Below are positions 1-7,978 of a stretch of 36,556 nucleotides of DNA, in pieces. Source of the stretch: Campylobacteraceae bacterium (GTDB taxonomy: Bacteria; Campylobacterota; Campylobacteria; Campylobacterales; Sulfurovaceae). The notes beneath the pieces were generated by a model that was not told the origin of the DNA, did not search any database, and worked only from the letters and a program-made list of their open reading frames with translations. Each line of letters begins with the position of its first letter. Position 1 is the first letter of the stretch. The stretch covers positions 1 to 36,556 of the forward strand of contig JALVXO010000149.1 in NCBI GenBank assembly GCA_027022775.1, given 5' to 3'. Both the position numbers and the translations under genes were made by a program.

Positions 1-1
1 T

Positions 2-142
2 TATCTGCTTTCGGATGAAGGGCAAAAATTAATCTCTGAAACAGGAACTGCAAATTTGCTTGATGAAGAGGATAAAGATTTAAATGCCCTAGATAATTAT
101 GTTCTTCAAGAATTTAAACTTAGAATGAAAGAAAGACAATAG
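2..142 (+). CDS. C-terminal end of a protein truncated by the window edge; possibly a periplasmic substrate-binding protein
   Basis: Open frame from base 2 to TAG at 140-142: YLLSDEGQKLISETGTANLLDEEDKDLNALDNYVLQEFKLRMKERQ*. 'YLLSDEGQKLI' resembles the 'LLSPEGQ' segment common in ABC substrate-binding proteins. Confidence 0.45.
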   Translation, partial: YLLSDEGQKLISETGTANLLDEEDKDLNALDNYVLQEFKLRMKERQ

Positions 143-330
143 CAGTTTTTTTAGAGTGAGAGATACGAGGCGTTGAATATTTACTTTTTTGGTTACAAAA
201 GTGTAAATTCAACGACCCCATTAAAAATGCCCATAGGATAGTTTATCATTTTTGGTTATAGGAGCTTTATTTGGGGTGTTTGAACTGCAGTATGCATCCC
301 AAAGCTAGAGCTTTGAGACGAGGGGAGCGG

Positions 331-2228
331 TTAGGGTTTTATTTTGCATAAAACTTTTGCCTGCAGAATTTCTATCTCTTTTTTGGGTGAGATTTCCAGG
401 TGGGTTACGATTAATTTTAGTTTAATGGAACTGTCTTCAAAAACATAAGTTAATTTTTCCCATTTTGTTTTTTTATCTGTATCACTAGTTAAGCTGACAT
501 CAAGCCTTAATTTGTCGAAAAAGTTTTTTAAGCCTACTGTTACAGTTTTGTTTTCTGCTTTTACGGTTATGGTTTTTTTATCTAAAGAGATATAAGCGGC
601 TGCTGGTTCAATTTTGCTTTTTTGTTTAAAATTGTTAAAAGAGGTGTCGGCGTTAAAGAGATAATCATACCCTTTGATATCTATTACGCTATTTCCTAAA
701 TAGAGATATACTATTTTGGGTCTATTTGTATTATTGCTTTCATAATCCCACTTTGAAACATATTCAAACCCGAGTTTTCTAGTTAAATATCTTTCAAAGC
801 CAAACCATTTTCTGCGGGGGTAATCATAGCTTTTTTTGCTTTTGTACTCTTTAACATATTTTGGAAAAATCTTTTTAAACGGTTCTATGCCGTGGTAATT
901 TAGCAGATAAGAGATTGTAGAAGAGATTTGATATTTTGTTTTTAAAGAGCTTTTATTTAAGGGGGTGTTTTCTTGTATTAATTTTTTTAATCTTTTTGTT
1001 TGAGAATATTCGCTTACTTTATAAGCGCTTAAAGGGGTTAGCTGCGATATAAATATTAAAATGGAAAAAAGCAAAAAATAACAGAATATTTTGGAGATTT
1101 GGCAAATAAAAAATAGAGCGAAACAGATAAAATCCACACTCCATAAAGCGCTATCATATAACGGTTTATAGTGATACCGTATTCATTTATTCTGATAAAA
1201 AGGGCAAAAAAAAGCAGTGCAATTTGGGGAAGCAGGGCAATAAAAAAGACCTTTTTATATTTTTGGGTTTTACTGTTAAAGTAGGGCGTGTAATAGAGCA
1301 GTGTTACAATAGAAAATGCCGAAAATACAGTAATAAGCCAAGCTAATATATTTTTTGGAAGCTGGAAAGAGAGTGCAATATAAAATGTGTAAATGTACAA
1401 AATGATAAAGTAAACCAAAGAGAGCCCAAGCAGAATATTGCTGATAATTTTTTTAATTTTAAACCCAAAATTTGCATTAGCCGGTACATCATCTGCATTG
1501 GTCATTGGCAGCATGGGCACTGAAGTAAAGCCTCGACGCACCCTCCGGGTGCGCCTGCGTTTTTCCCCAGCACCCCTGCTACCAAGCACCAACGCATCTG
1601 ATGCACCTTCTAATGCAAAATTTGGGTTAAACTCATTTTTTGAAGGCTTGTTCCTTAAAAGAGTTAAAAATATATTATTTCCAATGACTCCTGCAGTTAT
1701 AAAAAAGAGTTCTGCATACCTTTTAGAAGCTATATTTATATCAAAAAGCTTATCTATAGCAAAAAGAGCAAGAGCAGCGCCGGCATAAATTAAAAGTGTA
1801 AAAAAAACAGTTGCCGCAAAAGATGATATTACTTTATCGATATGTTGCCACTCCTGCAGGCTACTGAAGCTTTTTTTATAAAGATAACTCCAAAAAAGCG
1901 ATACAAAAAGCATTATAAAGAGCGAGAAAAAAAGGTAAATTTTTATACTGATACTCTCTATAGATGCAAAATAGATTGCAAACCATACAGTTGCGGCAAC
2001 TGCTAAAAGATTTACAATTTTAGAAACTTTTAAAAATTTAAGTGATACAAATAGGAATAGAGCCAAAAAAGCGCTTACACCGTAACAAAAAAGTTTTTCG
2101 CTTAAAATTTTATCATCGCTCTCTATTGATAAAACCATAAAAATGGAAAAATAGAGCCCAGATAAAAAACTTAAAGGAAACTGAGTTAAATTTTCTTTAA
2201 AATTTTCGATTTGAAAAAATTTTTTCAT
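331..2228 (-). pseudogene. DUF4153-like integral membrane protein, split by a frameshift into ORFs 1056..2228 (N-terminal part) and 331..1137 (C-terminal part)
   Basis: The two ORFs overlap in different frames. Adding one T to the minus-strand T6 run (plus 1073-1078) joins them as ...LYFLFAKSPKYSVIFLLFSILIFISQLTPLSAYKVSEYSQ..., in keeping with the DUF4153 pattern (LRINEYGITINRY...GVWILSVSLYFL). The N-terminal ORF also carries an in-frame palindromic repeat. Confidence 0.65.
1464..1626 (-). repeat. Palindromic repeat element, copy 1, inside the DUF4153-like ORF
   Basis: Arms AACCCAAAATTTGCATTAG (from 1463) and CTAATGCAAAATTTGGGTT (to 1627) are inverted repeats with one mismatch; imperfect pairing continues for roughly 60 nt per arm. 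The centre has a GCACCCTCCGGGTGC hairpin. Outer parts match 18865-19041 in reverse orientation. Confidence 0.85.
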
Positions 2229-2247
2229 AAAGCATTCCTGGTGATGG

Positions 2248-4614
2248 TTACATCTCTATTACCCTCTCAAACATCTCTTTTATCTCTTTTTCATGGGAAA
2301 TTAAGAAAATTTGACGGTAGTTTTCTTTTATTTTGTTAAAACTTTCCATAATTGCATAGCGGCGCTGTTCATCCTGGCTTCCAAAAATTTCATCAAAAGC
2401 CAAAAATCCGATATTTGTATTTGAGCTTAATTCATTTAATGTTTTAGAGATTGCAATACGCAAAATAAGATTTGCCAAATCCACTTCGCCGCCGCTGAAA
2501 CGCTCTATCGGATAGCGCTTGCCTTCATCATAAATATAAAAATTAAACTCTTCATCAACCTCTATAAGCTGGTATTTTCCATCGGTCACTTCATAAAACA
2601 TATCACTTGCAATTTTGCTTATTCTTGGAGTTATTTTACTGTTTATTCTATTTTTGAAATCTGTTAAAAGCAGTTTGATTTTTTCATAATCTTCCCTGTC
2701 AAGCTCTTTGCTTTTTAGTTTTTGTTTATGCTGGCTGTTCTGTTTTAAAATACCGTTTTGGGCATTTATCTGCTCTTTCAATTTTGCCAGTTCTACTTCT
2801 AAATTTTTTATTTCTGTCTGTTTGGCATCTTTGCTTTTTAAAACCTCTTGGTAACCCTTTTTTGCATCCTCCTCCTCTTTTGGGTTGTATTTATGCTCTT
2901 TTAAATTTTTCTCTTCTGTTTCAATCTTTTTTTGCAGATTTTTTAATTCTTTTTTTTGCTCATTTATTGTCTCTTTTATTTTTGGTATCTGTTCAATTAA
3001 TCTCTGAACTGTTAAGAGCTTTTTATAAACCGCTTCTGTCTGTTTGAATTCATCTTCAACTTTTTGGTGCTCTTGGGGATTGTATTTTATCTTCTCCAGC
3101 CTATTGATTTCATCTTTGTTTTTTAATCCTTGTTGTAAAACATCTTTCTCTTTTTTTTCAATATCTTTTAAACGGTTTTCTAAACTTTCTATTGTTTTTA
3201 AATTACCGTAAATTCTTTTTAAATCATTTTCTAGTGCGGTTTTTGCAGAGAGTTTTTCCTCTATTTGAATGTCAATTTCTTGTAAAGTTTTTGTCAATTT
3301 TTTTAAACTGTTTTGGGTTAATGTATTGATATTTTTTGTCAACGAATTTACAACTTCGTCAAACTCATTCAAAAGAGGCCTAGTACAGACGGGACAGGCG
3401 GAATTTCTGCCCAGTTTTTTTATTTTAGCAAGCTGTTTTTTACTGTTTTCTATTAATGCCTGTGCGCTTGAGTGCTCTTTTAAAATTGAATTTCTTCTCT
3501 TTTGCAGGCTGTTTAAATTTTCGTTTACTGTTTTTAAACTCAGCTCCTTCGCTTTTTGCAAATTTAACATAAGCTCTTTTTTTAAAATCTCTTTTTTAAG
3601 CTTTTTATGCTCCTTTTTTAATCCTGCCAACTGTTTGCGCAGTGTCTCTTGTTCAAGTTTTAACCCCTCTTTTTTTATATGCATCTCTTTTGTTTTTTGA
3701 TGCTTTTGCATCTTTTCTTGAAGCTCTTTATAGCGGTTTAAAGCCTCTTTATTGCTGTTAAAAAACCGCTCTTCTGTTAAAAGCTGTTCTAAATTTTTAC
3801 TCTCTTTTTGCAAATTTTTTAAAGTGTTTGCCTCTTTTAACCTTAACTGTTCAATTTGATTTTTTAACTTAACATAACCCTCTTTTAAATTTTGAAAATA
3901 TTCCGCTTTTTTAAATGCTTCGTTGGCGCGGGCAGTAATATTTTTATACTCTTTTTGGGCATTTGTCAGCAGTTTTTGCTTTTTTTCGAGGTCATTTTTG
4001 AAATTTTCTATTTTTAAATTTATATTTTTTATCTCATCACTGCTTAATAAAATCTCTTCAAAGCTTTTTATTTCGCGTTTTAGCTCTCTTATCTTTAAAG
4101 CCAGCTCTTTTTCGATAAAATCTATCTTTTCCAATCCAAGAAGGCGGCGGATAATTTTTTTGCGCTCTTCGCTTTTTAAATTTGAAAGCGCAGCAAGCTC
4201 TTTTTGCGAAGCATAAACTGTATTTTCAAAAGCTTCTTTATTCATTCCGGTTAATTTTATGATTTCTAGGGTTGTCTCTTTGGATCCGCTTGCAATTTCT
4301 TCGCCGCTGCCATCTATTAAAGATGATTTAGCAATCAGGTTTTTTCCGCGCAATTGGCGTTTAACCACATACTCTTTAGAGTCTATTTCAAAACAGAGTT
4401 CGGCTTCTAAAGCCTCTTTATCCAATGCAGAACTGTTTTTTAAAAGCTCTTTTTTGGTATTGCATTCACCGTAAAGGGCAAATATTATTGCTTCAAAAAC
4501 TGTTGATTTCCCGCTTCCGTTTCTGCCCAGCAGTCCGGTTAAGCCGGGTGCGAAATTAAACTCTTTATCTTTAAAGCTTTTAAAATTTTTAAGCTTAAGT
4601 CTGCTTAAAACCAT
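2248..4614 (-). CDS. sbcC: SbcC/Rad50-type SMC-like ATPase (exonuclease subunit)
   Basis: 788 aa: LKLKNFKSFKDKEFNFAPGLTGLLGRNGSGKSTVFEAI (Walker A), long coiled coil with CPVC zinc hook, C-terminal FSGGEVDLANLILRIAISKTL signature and FLAFDEIFGSQDEQRR Walker B. Adjacent to sbcD. Confidence 0.93.
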   Translation of the reverse strand: MVLSRLKLKNFKSFKDKEFNFAPGLTGLLGRNGSGKSTVFEAIIFALYGECNTKKELLKNSSALDKEALEAELCFEIDSKEYVVKRQLRGKNLIAKSSLIDGSGEEIASGSKETTLEIIKLTGMNKEAFENTVYASQKELAALSNLKSEERKKIIRRLLGLEKIDFIEKELALKIRELKREIKSFEEILLSSDEIKNINLKIENFKNDLEKKQKLLTNAQKEYKNITARANEAFKKAEYFQNLKEGYVKLKNQIEQLRLKEANTLKNLQKESKNLEQLLTEERFFNSNKEALNRYKELQEKMQKHQKTKEMHIKKEGLKLEQETLRKQLAGLKKEHKKLKKEILKKELMLNLQKAKELSLKTVNENLNSLQKRRNSILKEHSSAQALIENSKKQLAKIKKLGRNSACPVCTRPLLNEFDEVVNSLTKNINTLTQNSLKKLTKTLQEIDIQIEEKLSAKTALENDLKRIYGNLKTIESLENRLKDIEKKEKDVLQQGLKNKDEINRLEKIKYNPQEHQKVEDEFKQTEAVYKKLLTVQRLIEQIPKIKETINEQKKELKNLQKKIETEEKNLKEHKYNPKEEEDAKKGYQEVLKSKDAKQTEIKNLEVELAKLKEQINAQNGILKQNSQHKQKLKSKELDREDYEKIKLLLTDFKNRINSKITPRISKIASDMFYEVTDGKYQLIEVDEEFNFYIYDEGKRYPIERFSGGEVDLANLILRIAISKTLNELSSNTNIGFLAFDEIFGSQDEQRRYAIMESFNKIKENYRQIFLISHEKEIKEMFERVIEM

Positions 4615-4623
4615 CTATTTCCT

Positions 4624-5721
4624 TTAATCAGCCATTGCAAAAAGTTCTTTTGCTTTGGTTAAGATTCTCTCCTGGTCTTCCTTTTTGCCAATTTCGCTTT
4701 TTATGTGCTCAAAAAAGTAATCCTGCAGGGTTATTGCTTCTACATTTTCATAACTTTTATCCCGGTTTTGTATCAATTCCCTTTTTACTTTTACATAAGC
4801 AGCGCCTTTAAAAAGCTCTCGTATATAAGAGTTGTCAATTTCAATTGAGAGGTTCATATCCAAATTGTAAAGCACTGCTTCTACAATTGCATCTTTTAAT
4901 TCGCTTAAATCGATATTTTTAATCTCTTTTTCCAAATTTTTAGCATCGATTTTATATTTTAAAAATTTGCGCAGTTTAATGCTTTGATGCTTTACGCTTA
5001 AACTGTTGCCAAGTTTAATTAACACATACCCTTTGTCATCCCTTGTGTCGCTGCTGCTTGTTCTTTCGCTTGAGCCGGCATAATAGACATTGTTAAATTT
5101 TTTTAAGCCGCTAAAACCGTGCCAGTGTCCAAGCGCTACATAATCAAACATTCCAAAAAGATGCTCTTTCTCTTTAGGAAAAACCCACTCTCCAAATTCA
5201 TGCATTAAATAGTGAGCGCCTACAGTAGCATGCATAAGAAGAATACGCCGTTTATCCAGGTCGATTGCGCTCTCTAACCTTTCAAGCTCTTGCAGAATTT
5301 TCTCTTCGGAATTTATATGCGGCAGAGCGTAAAAATTTATATCTTTAAATTCAAAAATTTCCATCTGCTGACCGTAGGCGGCATAAACATTTTTAAAACT
5401 GTCAAATATTTTTAAAATTGGAGTTAGCGCTTTGGTTTTGGGTGCTTCATGGTTGCCGGCTATTAAGATTAGCGGAATATTGGCGCGGCTGAGCCTTGCT
5501 ATCTGTTCAAGCGCAAAAGTTATGGCTCTGTTTGTAGGGGAGGCGCGGTGAAAAAGGTCTCCGGTGTGCAGTACAAAATCGGGTTTAATTTTTAAAATTT
5601 CATCTATTATATCGCTAAATGCTTTGTAAAAATCGGCTTCTCGCAAATTGATACCGTTGCTGTTAACAGCATCAAGGTCGCTAAAGCCCAAATGGGTATC
5701 GGAAAAGTGTACAAGTTTCAA
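4624..5721 (-). CDS. sbcD: SbcD/Mre11-type metallophosphoesterase nuclease
   Basis: 365 aa: MKLVHFSDTHLGF, LHTGDLFHRA, LIAGNHEAP, ALGHWHG phosphoesterase motifs; next to sbcC. Confidence 0.93.
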   Translation of the reverse strand: MKLVHFSDTHLGFSDLDAVNSNGINLREADFYKAFSDIIDEILKIKPDFVLHTGDLFHRASPTNRAITFALEQIARLSRANIPLILIAGNHEAPKTKALTPILKIFDSFKNVYAAYGQQMEIFEFKDINFYALPHINSEEKILQELERLESAIDLDKRRILLMHATVGAHYLMHEFGEWVFPKEKEHLFGMFDYVALGHWHGFSGLKKFNNVYYAGSSERTSSSDTRDDKGYVLIKLGNSLSVKHQSIKLRKFLKYKIDAKNLEKEIKNIDLSELKDAIVEAVLYNLDMNLSIEIDNSYIRELFKGAAYVKVKRELIQNRDKSYENVEAITLQDYFFEHIKSEIGKKEDQERILTKAKELFAMAD

Positions 5722-5722
5722 A

Positions 5723-6034
5723 TCAGACGCTCTCTATGGCTTTTTTTATTTTATCTTTTAGAACCGGCAGCTGGCGGCTGCAGAGCTGATAAATATCAGA
5801 TTTGTCCAAGCTGTTCTCTTCAATATTAAAATCAATATTTACCGGCAGCATGCTTTTTAACCTGTTTAGCACTTCGCTCATAGCCAGCAGCTGAAGATAT
5901 ACAGCATCCAGTATTTCTAAATTTTTTGGGGATTGCAAATTCTCTTTATCTATGCTCTTTAGAGCATTTTCACTGCTTTTGACACTCTCTAAAACCTGTT
6001 TTAGCACCGGCAGCAACAAAGATTTCTCCTGCAT
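5723..6034 (-). CDS. Small alpha-helical protein, possibly a degenerate HepT-like (DUF86) fold
   Basis: 103 aa. 'LEILDAVYLQLLAMSEVLNRL' and 'DIYQLCSRQLPVLKDKIKKAI' resemble two HepT helices; the RX4-6H catalytic motif is not present. Immediately upstream of sbcD. Confidence 0.45.
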   Translation of the reverse strand: MQEKSLLLPVLKQVLESVKSSENALKSIDKENLQSPKNLEILDAVYLQLLAMSEVLNRLKSMLPVNIDFNIEENSLDKSDIYQLCSRQLPVLKDKIKKAIESV

Positions 6035-6100
6035 CTAAACTCCTTTTAAAAATTATAGCATATTATGTTAAAATGTAATTTCTTACAAGGAGCATTTAAT

Positions 6101-6817
6101 ATGGAAAAACCCGCTTATGTGCTGCAGTTAGATAACAATCCTGAATATGGCAGGAATTTGGAAAAAATTTTTTATTATATTTCAAATCTTCCAGAAAATG
6201 CAATTATTTTAGCACCAGAAGTGTGTTTAACAGATTACGATTATGAGAATTTGGAAAAGGCGTGCCAATTTAGCGAAGAGGCTTTAGAGAAGTTGACAAA
6301 AGCGGTTGACAATCAGATAGTTGCATTGACAGTTTTGCGGAAAATTGGTACTGAATTTGTAAATCAGGCGGTTGTCATACATAAGGGGAAAATAGTTCAT
6401 GCTCAAAATAAACATAAACTTTTTAAATTGGGAAATGAGCATAAATATTTAAAAGCCGGAGATGAAAAAAATATTAAAATATTTGAGATAGACGGTATTA
6501 AATTTGGATTGTTAATCTGTTTTGAGTTAAGATACAAAGAGCTTTGGAAAAAACTGGAAGGAGCTGATGTTATTTTGCTGCCAAGCCAGTGGGGGCTGCC
6601 AAGAAAGCGGCATTTAGAGATTTTGGGCAATGCATTGGCGGTAATGAATCAATGCTTTGTGCTTGTTGCCAATTCATCAAAAGCCGATATGGCAAGTTCA
6701 AGCGCAATATATTCGCCTATGGGGGGTATAATTTTAAATGATGCCAAAGAGTGCATAAGCGGAACTATTGACTTTAAAGAGATAAAGTTTATGAGAAGGT
6801 ATCTTAAGCTTTATTAA
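6101..6817 (+). CDS. Carbon-nitrogen hydrolase (nitrilase superfamily) protein
   Basis: ORF with RBS AAGGAG before ATG at 6101 (MEKPAYVLQLDNNPEYGRN). Glu (ILAPEVCLTDY), Lys (HKHKLFKLG region) and Cys (LLICFELRYKELW) motif regions recognisable. Confidence 0.85.
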   Translation: MEKPAYVLQLDNNPEYGRNLEKIFYYISNLPENAIILAPEVCLTDYDYENLEKACQFSEEALEKLTKAVDNQIVALTVLRKIGTEFVNQAVVIHKGKIVHAQNKHKLFKLGNEHKYLKAGDEKNIKIFEIDGIKFGLLICFELRYKELWKKLEGADVILLPSQWGLPRKRHLEILGNALAVMNQCFVLVANSSKADMASSSAIYSPMGGIILNDAKECISGTIDFKEIKFMRRYLKLY

Positions 6818-7656
6818 AATAGAGGCTTCCCCTTCTCTTTATGCCAGTTTATAATATAATCCCAAGCTTCATGCGCACTGTTTACAACTTTAAATATATT
6901 TAAATCTTCCGGAGAAATCATTCCCTCTTCTATTAAAAATTCTATATTTAAAAGATTGTTCCACCACTGTTTGCCGACAATCGCCACCGGTATTTGCTTC
7001 ATAGAGTCTGTCTGCATTAATGTTAACAGCTCAAAAAGTTCATCCATTGTTCCAAAGCCGCCGGGATAAACCACCATCGCTTTGGCACGCTGGAAAAAGT
7101 GGAATTTTCTTATTGCAAAATAGTGAAACTGCAAGCAAAGCTCAGGGGTAATATAAGGGTTTGGATGCTGTTCGTGCGGCAGTTTTATATTTAATCCGAT
7201 TGAATTTGCACCAACTTCGTAAGCTCCTCGGTTTGCAGCTTCCATTATGCCGGGTCCTCCGCCTGTCATTACCATTACACGGTTATCTTTAACCCCTTTG
7301 CCGCTCTTGCCGATAAGCCGCCCAAGCTCTCTTGCATCTTCGTAATAAAAACTGTTATCAAGCGCTTTTGTCGCTTTTTTCAACTCTTGGCCGTTAACCC
7401 CTTTTTTAATCAATTCATCGACTCTGGCTTTGGCAACATCTTGCGGAAGCGTTCTGGCACTTCCAAAAATTGCTATTGTGTGCTCTATTCCAAATTTTTT
7501 CATTGCAAGTTCGGCTTTTAAATAGTCAAGTTCAAGCCTTACGCCGCGCGTTTCATACTCTTTTAAAAAATCTTTGTCATCTTCTGCAAGTTTGTAAGTC
7601 GGGGAATTTTCTATTTTTTTTAAAAGTTCCAGCTCTTCTTTTGTGTAATAAAACAA
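6814..7656 (-). CDS. LOG family protein (TIGR00730-like Rossmann fold)
   Basis: 280 aa with MTGGGPGIMEAANRGAYEVG and VVYPGGFGTMDELFELLTLMQ, the hallmark PGGxGTxxE motif. Confidence 0.9.
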   Translation of the reverse strand: MFYYTKEELELLKKIENSPTYKLAEDDKDFLKEYETRGVRLELDYLKAELAMKKFGIEHTIAIFGSARTLPQDVAKARVDELIKKGVNGQELKKATKALDNSFYYEDARELGRLIGKSGKGVKDNRVMVMTGGGPGIMEAANRGAYEVGANSIGLNIKLPHEQHPNPYITPELCLQFHYFAIRKFHFFQRAKAMVVYPGGFGTMDELFELLTLMQTDSMKQIPVAIVGKQWWNNLLNIEFLIEEGMISPEDLNIFKVVNSAHEAWDYIINWHKEKGKPLF

Positions 7657-7717
7657 TACCGCTCTCCAATGTTTTTTAGCGATATTGTAATCTTTTAAGA
7701 TAAATTTAAAATAAAAT

Positions 7718-7736
7718 TTCCCGCAAAAAGCGGGAA
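7718..7736 (-). terminator. Probable Rho-independent terminator downstream of the Kazal-like gene
   Basis: Inverted repeat TTCCCGC-aaaaa-GCGGGAA, followed on the minus strand by a T-rich tract (attttatttt). Confidence 0.65.
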
Positions 7737-7740
7737 TATT

Positions 7741-7968
7741 TTATTTGCAAGCCCCTTTTTTGTAAAATACCACATGTTTATCGCTGCAGGCTGCACAGCC
7801 GTTAGAGTAAGTTTTTTTGGTCGGGTATCCGCAAACAGGCGCATAAATCATAGGGCACATTTGCGGACGCGGATTTTTGCATTTTGTATATTTGCCAAAA
7901 TGGGGATTGTTTGGATTTACACATCCGCTTAAAAAAATAACCGCTGCAAAAAGTGTCAATTTTTTCAT
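7741..7968 (-). CDS. Kazal-type protease-inhibitor-like lipoprotein
   Basis: 75 aa with lipobox (FLSGC) and CPMIYAPVCGYPTKKTYSNGCAACSDKHVVFYKKGAC, a good Kazal pattern. Confidence 0.85.
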   Translation of the reverse strand: MKKLTLFAAVIFLSGCVNPNNPHFGKYTKCKNPRPQMCPMIYAPVCGYPTKKTYSNGCAACSDKHVVFYKKGACK

Positions 7969-7978
7969 AATTTCTCCT

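Noticed and set aside
1438-1788. 116-aa plus-strand ORF as a real gene
   Set aside because: It is antisense to the DUF4153-like gene and exists mainly because the palindromic element is open on both strands.
2784-4474. Plus-strand ORFs 2784-3047, 3269-3700, 3923-4216 and 4259-4474
   Set aside because: Antisense to sbcC; Phe/Ser/Leu-rich translations typical of the reverse strand of Lys/Glu-rich coiled coil.
5723-6034. HepT-MntA toxin-antitoxin system
   Set aside because: No RX4-6H catalytic motif and no MntA nucleotidyltransferase partner adjacent.
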